64,000 nt of DNA from Imbricaverruca yamaguchii (lineage: Eukaryota; Arthropoda; Thecostraca; Neoverrucidae), in the NCBI GenBank assembly GCA_034440575.1, contig JAOTOL010001348.1, positions 578,501-642,500 of the forward strand, given 5' to 3'. The notes beneath the pieces are model-generated. The model was not told the origin of the DNA, did not search any database, and saw only the letters and a program-made list of their open reading frames with translations. Below, in pieces: positions 48,010 to 60,811 of this stretch. The position numbers were made by a program, and so were the translations under genes. Position 1 is the stretch's first letter. Every line of letters starts with the position of its first letter.

Positions 48010-48555
48010 CGCCCCAGCGGTGTCCAGTGACACTAGAGAGGTTATGGGCCGCCGCCGGGCGGCACTGGCGGCGCACGGCCACAGGTCAGCTGGGTATCGT
48101 GGCCTGAACAGGGCGGTGCGGCCCGCTATTAGGCGCGATGTCGCTGTGATGTACAGCGGCGCATCCAGAAGGACGGTAGCCGGTCTGTATGTAAGCACAT
48201 CAGTTACATCGCGGGCAGCGGCAAGGCCAACCGCATACAGTCAGATGCCACTCCGGACCAGTTCGTCTCAGCAGGCGTGGGTCCGCGTACGACGGGCGAG
48301 GCGAGGGATATGGGAGATACGCCGTACATTGCCTGCCGTCTGCCGCACGTGGGCACGTGGGCACGTCTGCCAGTAGTGCTGACGTCGTTGACACTGTCCG
48401 AGCTGAGGGCCATCGCATTCACAATGAGAGGCTTGTCCTGCGGTGAAGAGGGCATCAGCATTCGCGTCATGGGGCTATCTTTTCACGTGGTCGACACGGT
48501 GCTCACGCATGTGGTTGACTCCAGCAATACCCACTTCGATACTCCTGTGTCCTAG
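48010..48555 (+). pseudogene. LINE fragment: linker and start of reverse transcriptase (right)
   Basis: Same product as the left copy: GLNRAVRPAIRRDVAVMYSG and later LTSLTLSELRAIAFTMRG plus CGEEGISIRVMGLSFHVVD. An extra GTGGGCAC-type duplication near 48350 shifts the frame relative to the left copy, and TAG ends it after THFDTPVS. Confidence 0.75.
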
Positions 48556-48801
48556 AAGTACAACCTCGTATACCAGCAAAGACTTCGTCACGCCCCAAGC
48601 ATCACGGTGATGTATTGCGATCACAATTCCCTCTCATTCTTGGAAGGCAAGAATATCAGCCTTCCTTTCCTTGCCTCTCTCAGCTATGACTCTCACGTCT
48701 AGGCGAGACCGTCATAGTCACGTAGTGAGACGCACGTGGAATCTAACTAGGCGATGCTGCTGCACCCTGAGTGGTCTGTCACATGAACCTGCTCCCCAAT
48801 G

Positions 48802-49120
48802 TCATCTCCGCTCTGGGGTGACCAACGCCCTGGTTCTCTCACAGATCCGGTACCGTATTTCGGTGTACGGCAACGGAACTGATACTGTCTCAACTGCAAA
48901 ACAACTATCAGCTACCGATGAAATAATATTTTCGGCTGCAACCAAGTCCACATGTATCAGATCTGCTAGAGAGGGTGGGATGGCCGGGTGCAAGGAATCC
49001 AGTGCCGTACCTCACACTGTGTTTGGCGCCCGAGGTACGGCGACACGGCGAGTCTGTGACCCTGGCCAGCGGGCTCCCACTGGTGGCTGAGGCTCGTGAC
49101 CGGTCCACCAGGCGGGACAA
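48802..49120 (-). pseudogene. Unidentified coding-like segment next to the minisatellite (right copy)
   Basis: Two overlapping minus-strand frames (48993-48802 and 49120-48908) encode the same residues as the plus-strand frame at 39858-40260, separated by a frameshift. Function unknown. Confidence 0.4.
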
Positions 49121-49171
49121 AGACCTATATGTCCCTCGGTCATGAACAGAAGTTGGTAGGACGATTATACT

Positions 49172-49790
49172 GCGGCCAGGCGCGGCAGTACAACTGCCTA
49201 CAACGGCTAGGCGCGGCAGTACAACTGCCTACAACGGCTAGGCGCGGCAGTACAACTGCCTACAACGGCTAGGCGCGGCAGTACAACGGCCTACATCGGC
49301 TAGGCGCGGCAGTACAACGGCCTACAACGGCTAGGCGCGGCAATACAACGGCCTACATCGGCTAGGCGCGGCAGTGCAACTGTCTACATCGGCTAGGCGC
49401 GGCAGTACAACGGCCTACAACGGCTAGGCGCGGCAGTACAACGGCCTACAACGGCTAGGCGCGACAGTACAACGGCCTACAACGGCTAGGCGCGGCAGTA
49501 CAACGGCCTACAACGGCTAGGCGCGGCAGTACAACGGCCTACAACGGCTAGGCGCGACAGTACAACGGCCTACAACGGCTAGGCGCGGCAGTACAACGGC
49601 CTACAACGGCTAGGCGCGGCAGTACAACGGCCTACAACGGCTAGGTGCGTCAGTACAACGGCCTACAACGGCTAGGCGCGGCAGTACAACGGCCTACAAC
49701 GGCTAGGTGCGTCAGTACAACGGCCTACAACGGCTAGGCGCGGCAGTACAACGGCCTACATCGGCTAGGTGCGGCAGTACAACTGCCTGC
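49172..49790. repeat. 31-bp minisatellite, ~20 units (right)
   Basis: Reverse complement of the unit at 38885-39830. Fewer units; variants GCGACAG and GTGCGTC are specific to this copy. Confidence 0.95.
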
Positions 49791-49889
49791 CGCCCGACGT
49801 TCCAGAGCTTACTGTCCTGCTCGGACCCCACCTGAAGCGCCACCTTCGCAGGAATATGGACTGACACCCAGCTTCACCCCGAACACTAC

Positions 49890-50180
49890 ACATGGTGGTG
49901 TTACATCTGTGTCGTGTTACATCTGTGTGGTGTTACATCTGTGTGGTGTTACATCTGTGTGGTGTTACATCTGAGTCGTGTTACATCTGTGTGGTGTTAC
50001 ATCTGTGTGGTGTTACATCTATGTGGTGTTAAATCTGTGTGGTGTTACATCTGTGTCGTGTTACATCTGTGTGGCGTTACATCTGTGTGGTGTTAAATCT
50101 GTGTGGTGTTACATCTGTGTGGTGTTACATCTGTGTGGTGTTACATATGTGGGGTATTACATCTGTGGGGTGTTATATTG
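49890..50180. repeat. 16-bp minisatellite (GTGGTGTTACATCTGT)
   Basis: About 17 units, with GTCGTG, GTTAAATC and CTATGTGG variants. Confidence 0.95.
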
Positions 50181-51114
<934 letters not shown>

Positions 51115-54100
51115 TCCTGTCTCGATTTTCAAAGTGGTGTTATCAAAAACGGGTTCTGTTTTTATTTTACCTTGATATGTGCCAACAATTTGGCATCAAA
51201 ATTAGCTCGCTGGGTAATCGGCATTTTTTCTCAAAATGTGATTGAAAAGGACTACTTTCGGCATTCGGCGCCATATTGGCTGTGAGAACCAATACAGATA
51301 AGTGGGTCAAATAGCACCTCTTTTTGGTTGTCTGGACGAGCTGAGTCGATTGAAACATCGCAATATTGTTGAAAAATCGTTGGTTAAGACCATTTCGGTT
51401 ATCTTATGTCTTCTAATACATCAACAAATGTCCTTTTCGGGGCATACAAAGAACTCTGAGGTTTAAACAAGTAAAAATCATGATAGAGCCGCGGTGTTTG
51501 CTCTTACTCGTTTGAACACTTCACCGTCACTCACTGGGCATAGAAATATGGACAAAGCTTCATATTTATTCGCTGTTTGAACTACATAGCAGCATAATTG
51601 AGGGAGGCTACTTTGTACGCATGTGCATGACATCAAATGCCTACCTATTCGTTGCATGTTGAGACATTCAGATAACCTTTCCACATCACGTTCGGAAGAA
51701 AATCGGATACGTTGGTAATAAAAATTACTACAATTCGTCGTGATTATTGAAATTCGCCGTGAACATCATGGCACCATAGATGCCAATGTGTTTTCCAAAG
51801 AGACACATGTCAGACATCAATCAAGGAACACTGGTAATATCGCGGTAATACCAATACCAATATTGCCTGGTAATACCAAGGCAAATATCGCGAGAAGGTA
51901 CGGAGCACAACTGACTAGACGGCATAAAATACCCTAGTTTCTACCTCTCATGGAACTCACAATCATTTAACATGTTTTCCACGTCCCTCTTAGTTGCTAG
52001 CACGGGCAAAAGCTCCCGCTGCATGTAGCCAGCCCGGATGTAGCCGTCCCTCTTCTCCCTCCCGTACACGGTTTTTGCAGCTAGCGACGCCTGTTTCACG
52101 CATCGTTCAACTGACGGACCGTGCACGAGAAACTGTGGAATGTCCTGACTGACATTGGCATGTCCGCATGTCCATCAAGTTCTGAGCGTGGCGTGTGGCA
52201 CGTGAACGTGGCGTGTGGCACGTGAGCGTGGCGTGTGTCACGTGAGCTTGGCGTGTGGCACGTGAACGTGGCGTGTGGCACGTGAGCTTGGCGTGTGGCA
52301 CGTGAACGTGGCGTGTGGCACGTGAACGTGGCGTATGGCACGTGAGCTTGGCGTGTGGCACGTGAGCTTGGCGTGTGGCACGTGAGCTTGGCGTGTGGCA
52401 CGTGAACGTGGCGTGTGGCACGTGAGCGTGGCGTGTGGCACGTGAACGTGGCGTGTGGCACGTGAACGTGGCGTGTGGCACGTGAACGTGGCGTGTGGCA
52501 CGTGAACGTGGCGTATGGCACGTGAGCTTGGCGTGTGGCACGTGAGCTTGGCGTGTGGCACGTGAACGTGGCGTGTGGCACGTGAGCGTGGCGTGTGGCA
52601 CGTGAACGTGGCGTGTGGCACGTGAACGTGGCGTGTGGCACGTGAGCTTGGCGTGTGGCACGTGAGCTTGGCGTGTGGCACGTGAGCTTGGCGTGTGTCA
52701 CGTGAGCTTGGCGTGTGTCACGTGAGCTGGGCGTGTGGCACGTGAGCGTGGCGTGTGTCACGTGAGCTTGGCGTGTGGCAAGCGAGCTTGGCGTATGGCA
52801 CGTGAGCGTGGCGTGTGGCACGTGAACGTGGCGTATGGCACGTGAGCTTGGCGTGTGGCACGTGAGCTTGGCGTGTGGCACGTGAGCTTGGCGTGTGGCA
52901 AGCGAGCTTGGCGTGTGACACGTGAGCTTGGCGTGTGGCACGTGAGCGTGGCGTGTGGCACGTGATCTTGGCGTGTGGCACGTGAGCGTGGCGTGTGGCA
53001 CGTGAGCGTGGCGTGTGGCACGTGATCTTGGCGTGTGGCACGTGAGCGTGGCGTGTGGCACGTGAGCGTGGCGTGTGGCACGTGAGCTTGGCGTGTGGCA
53101 AGTGAGCTTGGCGTGTGGCACGTGAGCGTGGGGTGTGGCACGTGAGCTTGGCGTGTGGCAAGTGAGCTTGGGGTGTGGCACGTGAGCGTGGCGTGTGTCA
53201 CGTGAGCTTGGCGTGTGGCAAGCGAGCTTGGCGTATGGCACGTGAGCGTGGCGTGTGGCACGTGAGCGTGGCGTGTGGCACGTGATCTTGGCGTGTGGCA
53301 CGTGAGCGTGGCGTGTGGCACGTGAGCGTGGCGTGTGTCACGTGAGCTTGGCGTGTGGCAAGCGAGCTTGGCGTGTGTCACGTGAGCTTGGCGTGTGGCA
53401 CGTGAGCTTGGCGTGTGGCACGTGAGCGTGGCGTGTGGCACGTGAGCGTGGCGTGTGGCACGTGAGCTTGGCGTGTGGCACGTGAGCGTGGCGTGTGGCA
53501 CGTGATCTTGGCGTGTGGCACGTGAGCGTGGCGTGTGGCAAGTGAGCTTGGCGTGTGGCAAGCGAGCTTGGCGTGTGGCAAGCGAGCTTGGCGTGTGGCA
53601 CCGGACATCGGACTGGATATCAAACGGACATACCAGCGTGCATTGATTTATGTCTGACATATGTAGGCATTTGGTATGTGATACACATGCGTACAAGGCA
53701 GCCTCCCTCACTATGCTGCTACGTAGTTCAAACAGCGAATACATATGAAGCTTTGTCTACATTTATATGCCCAGTGAGTGATGCTGAAGTCTTCAAATGA
53801 GTAAGTGCGAAAACTGTGGCTGTATCGTGATTTGTTCTTGCTTAAACCTCAGAGTTCCTTGTATGCCCCGAAATGGATAATTGCTGGCGTATTAGAAGAC
53901 ATAATATAACCGATATATTCTTAACTATCTTTTTTCGACAATATTGCGTTCTTTCAATCGACTCAGCTCGTCGAGACGATCAAAAAGAGATACTATTTGA
54001 CCAACTTATATGGGTTGGTTCTCACAGCCAATATGACGCCGAATGCTGAAAACAGAGTTTTCCAAGCGCATTTTGGGAACAAATGCCGATTGCTCACCGA

Positions 54101-54185
54101 TTTAATTTGTATGCAAAATTGTTAGGCACACATCAAGGCAAAATAAAAACAGTACCCATTTTTAATAGCACAACTTTGAAAATTA
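51115..54185. mobile_element. Foldback-like structure: long inverted arms around a satellite
   Basis: Left arm about 51115-51660 and right arm about 53645-54185 are diverged reverse complements. Shared blocks, read left: TCTGTTTTTATTTTRCCTTG, ATCGGCATTTKTTC, ATATTGGCTGTGAGAACCAA, TCTTCTAATAC, GGGGCATACAARGAACTCTG and TATTCGCTGTTTGAACTACR. Between them are about 520 bp of unique DNA and the 20-bp array. Long inverted arms with internal tandem repeats and no transposase are typical of foldback elements. An inverted segmental duplication is the alternative, since clean ends and a target duplication were not identified. Confidence 0.65.
52185..53605. repeat. 20-bp satellite with an E-box in most units (~71 units)
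   Basis: Unit GCGTGTGGCACGTGAGCTTG, with AACGTGG, AGCGTGG and ATCTTGG variants of the last bases. CACGTG is a palindromic E-box; variants GTGTCACGTGAGC extend it to TCACGTGA. Units at about 52790, 52910, 53100, 53160, 53220, 53360 and 53540-53590 carry GGCAAGCGAG or GGCAAGTGAG and lose the site. Blocks repeat at longer spacing (52741 and 53181 begin the same 60+ bp variant series, 440 bp apart). Since three units equal 60 bp, minus-strand frames are open throughout with a 20-residue period; these are not proteins. Confidence 0.95.
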
Positions 54186-54689
54186 TTGACACCGACTAAT
54201 GTTCATGATGTGTCCTCTGACCAGCCGAGTGCAGTGGTGTGCTGGCAGGCGCGATATCACGTGGTTTCTGTCATTGGCTAAATGTTGTGTGAGTCGTGGC
54301 GACGTTATGTCTGTACTTCCTGCAGAAGGAAGTCCACACAAAGCGTTGCTCAAGATTGTCCACAAGGCTGAGTATTTCCGAGTAAACGTTTATATATGAC
54401 TGGGAATTGCCTGACCGTGCAACGCTATGTGGTGGGGAAACATTTTCCGTAAAAATGTATGTATTTAGTTATTACATCGACACAGCGTATTGCTTTCCTC
54501 GGTGCTAGATGAGGGGTTTCATGCGACATGTATCCAGATTTTCAGCTGTAGACAATAGATCCAAAACAAAGGTACCTATGTTTTAGTTGCACATGAAAAT
54601 AGCTTCTACCTTCAGCAAAATTCAATATTTCATGTTGTGATTCTATATTTGACAGGTTAAAATAAAATATACCTAAATACTTTCAATTG
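54186..54689. other. Spacer, nothing recognised
   Basis: Unique, with a short frame on each strand and no motif. Confidence 0.4.
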
Positions 54690-54716
54690 TATTTTTCCGC
54701 ACTCCTATTTTTTCTT

Positions 54717-54941
54717 TCATCGGACATCTAACTCCGAATTACTTTGGTAACTCTGAGCCCCTGGTAATGCGACGAAGGCAGCTGGCGCTGGTGACGCCTG
54801 GCCCAGCGTCTCGCGGATCACGTGACCAGTGATGGTCGCAGCGGCGGTCATGTTCAGACGCCGCTTAATGGGCGGCCATCCACGTGACTGAGGGGCACCT
54901 GCAGAGGTGCACACAACGTCAAGAATGTCACCTGCAAGCAT
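54717..54941 (-). pseudogene. Coding-like segment, copy 1 (inverted pair)
   Basis: A minus-strand frame of 74 codons reads MTAAATITGHVIRETLGQ, then PAPAAFVALPGAQSYQSNS. Codons are GC-rich. A likely 3' splice site (CTCTGCAG) lies upstream at about 54897-54904 in sense, so it could be an exon. It aligns with 55752-55895 at both DNA and protein level (ETLGQASPAPAAFVALPGA against EALVRAPPLTPTVFVALPEA). Function unknown; a transposon or duplicated host exon are both possible. Confidence 0.35.
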
Positions 54942-54959
54942 TGAAACTCATAAAGCTGT

Positions 54960-55740
54960 CGCATTCCGAAACCGCCATCGAACCCTGTCAACTTTCACGG
55001 CGTATCTGTGACAGCCTGCTGCGCCATGGTTCAGCCTAATGGAGCTGACTACATGCATCCGATATTGTGCACCGGGATCTATCCCAAAAGATCTACCGCT
55101 GCCAAATGTCCTGTTCCGGAATTGCAGTGATAACTTACCGAAATATAAGCGAATAGTTTGTGAAATAACCAAAACGAAACTCTACATGGAAAATTTTTGC
55201 GTTCAAATGCTTTTTTTTTCTTCTGAAGTGATATGTCTTCTTGATGTGGTGAATACTGTTCCTTCTTCGAATAATGATTATTTGTCACAACAACGGCACA
55301 GTTTCAGCCAACATCTGTCACCCACGCTGGTAGGTGAGTTGGCAGGTTTGTGCACCTCTGGACATCTGGAACCGCGCAGATACCAGATCCCGAGAATGGG
55401 CACAACACTTATCTGGGCAGCGTCCACCAAATTGGTGGGATTTCCCATGGAAATGAGGTCACATCGTGCAATTAACTTAGCCTGTCGATGGTGAGAAATT
55501 GGAACTTTGCATCATCAAACCCAGCCACAGGAGTATAATTCCGTCATAATTATCTACTATCGACCAGTAGTCGAAAATCAGGAACTAGAAACCGGTGGCC
55601 AAGAATGCCTTTGTCGTGCAGTTTGTCGTTGCGAAGAACCATTGCTGACACCGCTCACTCGCCACTTTCCCTTTACAAGTGCTCTACTGGAATATGCTTC
55701 TGATGCCTCCCGGCCACGCAGAAATTACGCGACTGTGTAG
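54960..55740. other. Spacer between the inverted pair
   Basis: Plus-strand frames 55039-55494 and 55507-55740 carry no recognised motif; the second is Cys-containing (ECLCRAVCRCEE). Confidence 0.35.
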
Positions 55741-55751
55741 TAGCGCGATGA

Positions 55752-55895
55752 ATGGAGGCGTTGGTTCGGGCACCACCACTTACGCCAACTGTATTTGTCG
55801 CATTGCCAGAGGCTAAAAGTTCTCAACGTAATTTTGAGTTATGCGTCCAATGTGAGGAAAAAAACGCAACCCAGTCAGTGTGCCCTTCCTTAAGG
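55752..55895 (+). pseudogene. Coding-like segment, copy 2 (inverted pair)
   Basis: From ATG 55752 the frame reads EALVRAPPLTPTVFVALPEA, then NFELCVQCEEKNATQSVCPS and runs into a GTAAGC that would be a good 5' splice site (about 55895). It aligns with copy 1 on the opposite strand. The C-x2-C pair and later Cys are absent from copy 1, which has SELDV there. Unknown function. Confidence 0.35.
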
Positions 55896-55899
55896 TAAG

Positions 55900-57000
<1,101 letters not shown>

Positions 57001-57030
57001 AATATATACATACATACATACATATATATG

Positions 57031-57636
57031 GATATATGCACATGGCTGATATCCATAAGTCGTGGATGCCAACTGAATATCAGGCTAACCCATTGATTAG
57101 GTATTGAATAACCTCTCAGCAGTTGACAAATAATGAATAAATCAGGCATTGGTTTTATTGAGCGTTTGCCTTTGCCACCACGCTTACGTGTGAACCTAGC
57201 ACTATTAATTTTCAAAACAATGGATGTACTACTGCACTTGATAGAAGTGCACCCCGTGAAGGGATGTCTGGCACCACTTATCCCTGATACCGCGGTGAGA
57301 ACACGTTGCCCTCGGTACTTATCGTCCAAATGTCGACACTGGTCTATCAAACGAGGAGATTTCTGAAGGGATACCAGATGACTGAAAGGGGGAAAATCCT
57401 CATCTAATTAAAGCATAGCGCGCTTCGTAGACGATAAGCTTGCATGACAACATGTCTATTTTCTCATTTTTCTTTCACTTAGCACACCGTCTGGCCGCCG
57501 GGGCGTATGCTGCAGCAGACGGGGAAAACCGACAAACGGGCGCTTGTGCTGCCACCTATGCACCGGCATGACAGCGCCACTGCAGAGAGAGAGAGAAAAC
57601 GTGAGAGAACGGGGGTGGGGGCACGGAGACGGAGGT
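57031..57636. other. Intergenic stretch, nothing recognised
   Basis: A 77-codon plus-strand frame (57133-57366) has no recognised motif. Confidence 0.4.
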
Positions 57637-57800
57637 CGGTTATTGGTTTTACGACACATCGACCGTTGAGCCGTGTAGCGTCGCCAATCTGCCAATCTCT
57701 CACGCCGATTGGTCGCGGGGGAAGAGTAGCGACAGGTGAGATTCGAACCCACAACCTTTCGATTGTGTGACGAACGACTTACCACTAGGCTACTCATCCC
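57637..57800 (-). mobile_element. tRNA-derived SINE, copy 2
   Basis: Same family as 7194-7357. In sense the head reads GGGGATGAGTAGCCTAGTGG (box A region) and GTGGGTTCGAATCTCACC (box B). The body shares GACCAATCGGCGTGAGAG and the tail GTCGTAAAACCAATAACC. It has an extra 9-bp duplication (AATCTGCC) in the body. The tRNA-like part does not give a complete cloverleaf, so it is not counted as a tRNA gene. Confidence 0.85.
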
Positions 57801-57812
57801 CTCACGGAGTCG

Positions 57813-57852
<40 letters not shown>

Positions 57853-57880
57853 AGGGAGAGGGGGGGAGAGAGAGGAAGAC
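57813..57880. repeat. (GA)n and G-rich microsatellite
   Basis: GA run then GGGAGAG words, abutting the SINE head. Confidence 0.95.
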
Positions 57881-58570
57881 AGGATGGGGATATGCAACTG
57901 AAGTACCAACGTGTTGCACGTAACGACATATATGCATGGCACTCCGCCAATGGGAAACATCGCAGAGTTTTTGCCACCAGATGGCAGTCCAGGCGAGTGT
58001 GACACTAAAGGCAGCAAGCTGCGGCCCGCTAACGCTGGGAGAGTGCGTTGGGGGGTTGTTGATGCTGGTTTTTAACAGTTCGCGCGAATATGTCAGAAAC
58101 CATTTTGTTGGATGGGTATTTGCTATGTTCCTATATCCAACGGAGCAGGTGGGAATAAGTTATCGGTCGAGAAATCCGAGAAAAGGTATGGATAATGACA
58201 AATTAAGGAGATCTCCTTCAAATGATCTAAACACTCCCGTGTAAGAATTCATGTGTGGCACATTTCTAAAAGTGTGACTGTGTTCCTGAGACATGTGTCG
58301 TGATGAATATTTCTGAGTAAATATGCTAATGTTTGCTTACCTACTGCTTACCTACGACATGAAACATGCTAATGTTTGCCTAGTGGAATATATCGCCGCT
58401 CCGGCGGCTGAGGCTGGAAGCTTTGGCGCGTTTTCTCCCATTGCAACCGCCTGTCCCGAGCCTACTGTGCGAGTCAGATGCAACATCAGAGGCGTTCTTG
58501 AAAATAGTTCCGCTGCCATTTACGGCGCCCTTCCGCATCATTTCGCACAACAGCGAGCCCACTGGGGACC
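57881..58570. other. Intergenic stretch, nothing recognised
   Basis: Short frames (57936-58244; 58323-58628) with no recognised motif. Confidence 0.4.
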
Positions 58571-58900
58571 GACTGCCATAGGGAACTCACCCACCATCGT
58601 GACAAAGGGATCTCACCCACCATCGTGACAAAGGGATCTTACCCACCATCGTGGCCAAGGGTAACTCACCCACTACCGTACCATTAGGAACTCACTTACT
58701 ACCGTGCCATAGGGAACGCACCCACTACCGTGCCATCGGGAATTCACCGACTACCGCAACATATGGAACTCAACCCCTACAGTGCCATAGGAAACTCACT
58801 CATTACTGTACCACAGGGAACTCACCAACTACGGTACCATAGGGACTCACCCACTACCATACAATAGGAACTCACCCCCAACCGTACCATAGGTACCCAC
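58571..58900. repeat. ~27-bp minisatellite (CCATAGGGAACTCACCCACT core)
   Basis: About 12 imperfect units with ACCGTG, ACAAAGGGATC and other linker variants; older units on the right. Confidence 0.9.
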
Positions 58901-59340
58901 CATGCTAATTTGCTTGAGCTTTCTGCTGGCGCATTTTGTGAAGACGTTTCTCATTCTAAGAAGACATGAATCATTCTCACAAACTCACCAATGCCATATT
59001 TCAGAACAAAACTTATCAAGATTTAAAGCAAAATTGATGAGTAAGGCAAGGAAATAGGGAATAGATTGTTGAGATAAGGAGATAAGCTTCCGCTTTCCTC
59101 ACACTTTCTTTGTAAGTTATTAATCGGTTTTCCTGCACACATGAAGTCGCGGAACACCACGCCAAGTAGCCACCTGTAGGCCGATCGTCGATTTGGCAAT
59201 GCAGAGCCTGATCAGCTTTTACCTGCTATGCCTAGCCAGCTGACCTTTGCTGTGTCCAACACCCAACGTGTCACGTGTCAGGCGCGTCGGCCCAGAATGT
59301 CACGGTCAACTGGTCACAGTTTCCACCCACTCGTACCCGG
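58901..59340. other. Spacer, nothing recognised
   Basis: Unique sequence. Confidence 0.4.
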
Positions 59341-59525
59341 ACGTCGACCAGAGGCACACCCAGCAGTCGTCCGGAGGTGCACCCAGCAGTCGACCAGGGG
59401 CGCACCCAGCAGTCGCCCAGAGGTGTGCGAAGCAGTCGACCAGAGGAACACCCAGCATTTGACCAAAGGCGCACCCAGCAATCGATCAGAGGCGCACCCA
59501 GCAATCGACTAGAGGCTCTCCCACC
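59341..59525. repeat. 24-bp minisatellite (CGCACCCAGCAGTCGACCAG core)
   Basis: About seven units with CGACCAG, CGCCCAG and CGATCAG variants. As 24 is a multiple of 3, frames remain open (Ala-Pro-Ser repeats). Confidence 0.92.
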
Positions 59526-59879
59526 AGTTTGTCAGGCGGATTTTCCGGGCGCAACAAATTTGTCAGAAGCCGCACCGACAAATTACGTTTGCTCGGATTA
59601 CGGTGCACGTCACAAGCCGCACCGCATGCGGCACCGGCGACCAGTCGAGGTGGAAAGTGTCTGTGATCTCCTTGATCCGTGTCCCAGCATCTCGAGTTCG
59701 GTCCCAGGGAGGAATGGCGGTATTTTCCTAGTAATGCGATTCGATGAATATCATCCGAATTCATCAGCCCTGCATGCGTGACTGAAGATTCATGGCTGTG
59801 CTTACGGCAGCACGTCTATGCTATGGCTGATATGCACGGATATTCAACATAACGCATTCAGCACTTGTCCTTGCTCATC
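59526..59879. other. Spacer, nothing recognised
   Basis: Continues an open plus-strand frame to 59781 without a recognised motif. Confidence 0.35.
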
Positions 59880-60115
59880 CAGCATATAGGATCCTTATTC
59901 TGGTGTCTATACGTTCAACATATACGCTCCTCATTCTGGTGCCTATACTTCCAACATATACGCTCCTCATTCTGGTGCCTATACGTCCAACATATACGCT
60001 CCTCATTCTGGTGCCTATACGTCCAACATATACGCTCCTCATTCTGGTGCATACACGTCCAACATATACGCTCCTCATTCTGGTGCCTATACGCCAAACG
60101 TTTAGGGTCCCTAGT
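59880..60115. repeat. 36-bp minisatellite (ATACGCTCCTCATTCTGGTG core)
   Basis: Six to seven units, 36-bp spacing, flanked by degenerate units. The tandem aromatic-rich frames on both strands come from the repeat. Confidence 0.93.
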
Positions 60116-60274
60116 GTGGTGTCAATACGTCCAGCATGTAAGAACCATATTATTGTATGGAAATATTCAAGCACCACGATTAGCAACTATGTGCCCTCTG
60201 AGATATTTCGTTTCTTACACCGTTCTTCTTTGCGGATTGCAAACTGAGCATGTTTTCCTCCGTCGCGCGTACAC

Positions 60275-60530
60275 GCGGTCCAGCTACCCAGCACTGAACA
60301 CCACGCAGCGCTGACATGCGGTCCAGCTACCCAGCACTGAACACCACGCAGCGCTGACATGCGGTCCAGCTACCCAGCACTGAACACCACGCAGCGCTGA
60401 CATGCGGTCCAGCTACCCAGCACTGAACACCACGCAGCGCTGACATGCGGTCCAGCTACCCAGCACTGAACACCACGCAGCGCTGACACGCGGTCCAGCT
60501 ACCCAGCACTGAACACCACGCAGCGCTGAC
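60275..60530. repeat. 43-bp minisatellite (CCAGCTACCCAGCACTGAAC core)
   Basis: Six units with exact 43-bp spacing of GCTGACATGCGGTCC. It lies about 200 bp upstream of the signal-peptide exon. Confidence 0.95.
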
Positions 60531-60741
60531 ATGCGCGACCACCACCGTGAGGCATCGGGTCCACGGACGGCGCGGGGCGCCTGACAGTTCTGACAGCCGA
60601 CCTGCTGACCTCTGGCTGACCTCTGACCTTCGGCGACGCCGTGTGGTGGTGGACTGGCCGGTCGGCACACAGGCCACCGATCCGGGGTCGGCTGTTGTCC
60701 GCTGTTGTCCGCTGCTCTTGCTGAAGCTCACCTCAAGCGCC

Positions 60742-60805
60742 ATGGAGAGCAGCTTCGCCTGCCGCCTCGCCGCCGTCCTGGTGGCATGCTGGTCGCTGGC
60801 CACAG
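60742..60805 (+). CDS. Probable first coding exon of a secreted or membrane protein
   Basis: ATG at 60742 (context CGCCATGGAG, good for an animal start) opens 21 codons. They form a typical signal peptide: short charged start (MESSFACR), hydrophobic core (LAAVLVACWSLA), small residues before a likely cut (Ala-Thr). The frame meets CACAG/GTGAGG at 60805/60806, close to the consensus 5' splice site, leaving phase 1. A CpG-rich, non-repetitive leader precedes it (60531-60741), with no TATA box. The intron would start with a minisatellite. Codon choice is strongly G/C-ending (GCC, CTG, GTG, TGC). This combination is unlikely by chance, but the gene family is unknown because only the leader is visible. 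Chance occurrence in GC-rich DNA remains possible. Confidence 0.55.
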
Positions 60806-60811
60806 GTGAGG

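Larger units (their letters stand above)
47996..49878. repeat. Composite repeat, right copy
   Basis: Inverted counterpart of 38785-43308, without the hAT-like insertion. Order from left: LINE fragment on the plus strand, unknown coding-like segment on the minus strand, 31-bp minisatellite, unique edge. Confidence 0.9.

Noticed and set aside
52096..53744. Minus-strand open frames of up to 401 codons with a 20-residue His/Thr/Arg repeat
   Set aside because: They are read-through of the 20-bp satellite, open in several frames at once. No start context, domain or non-repetitive coding part supports a protein.
57734..57800. tRNA gene on the minus strand
   Set aside because: Box A and box B are present, but the arms do not pair into a complete cloverleaf and the sequence continues into a SINE body with a second dispersed copy.
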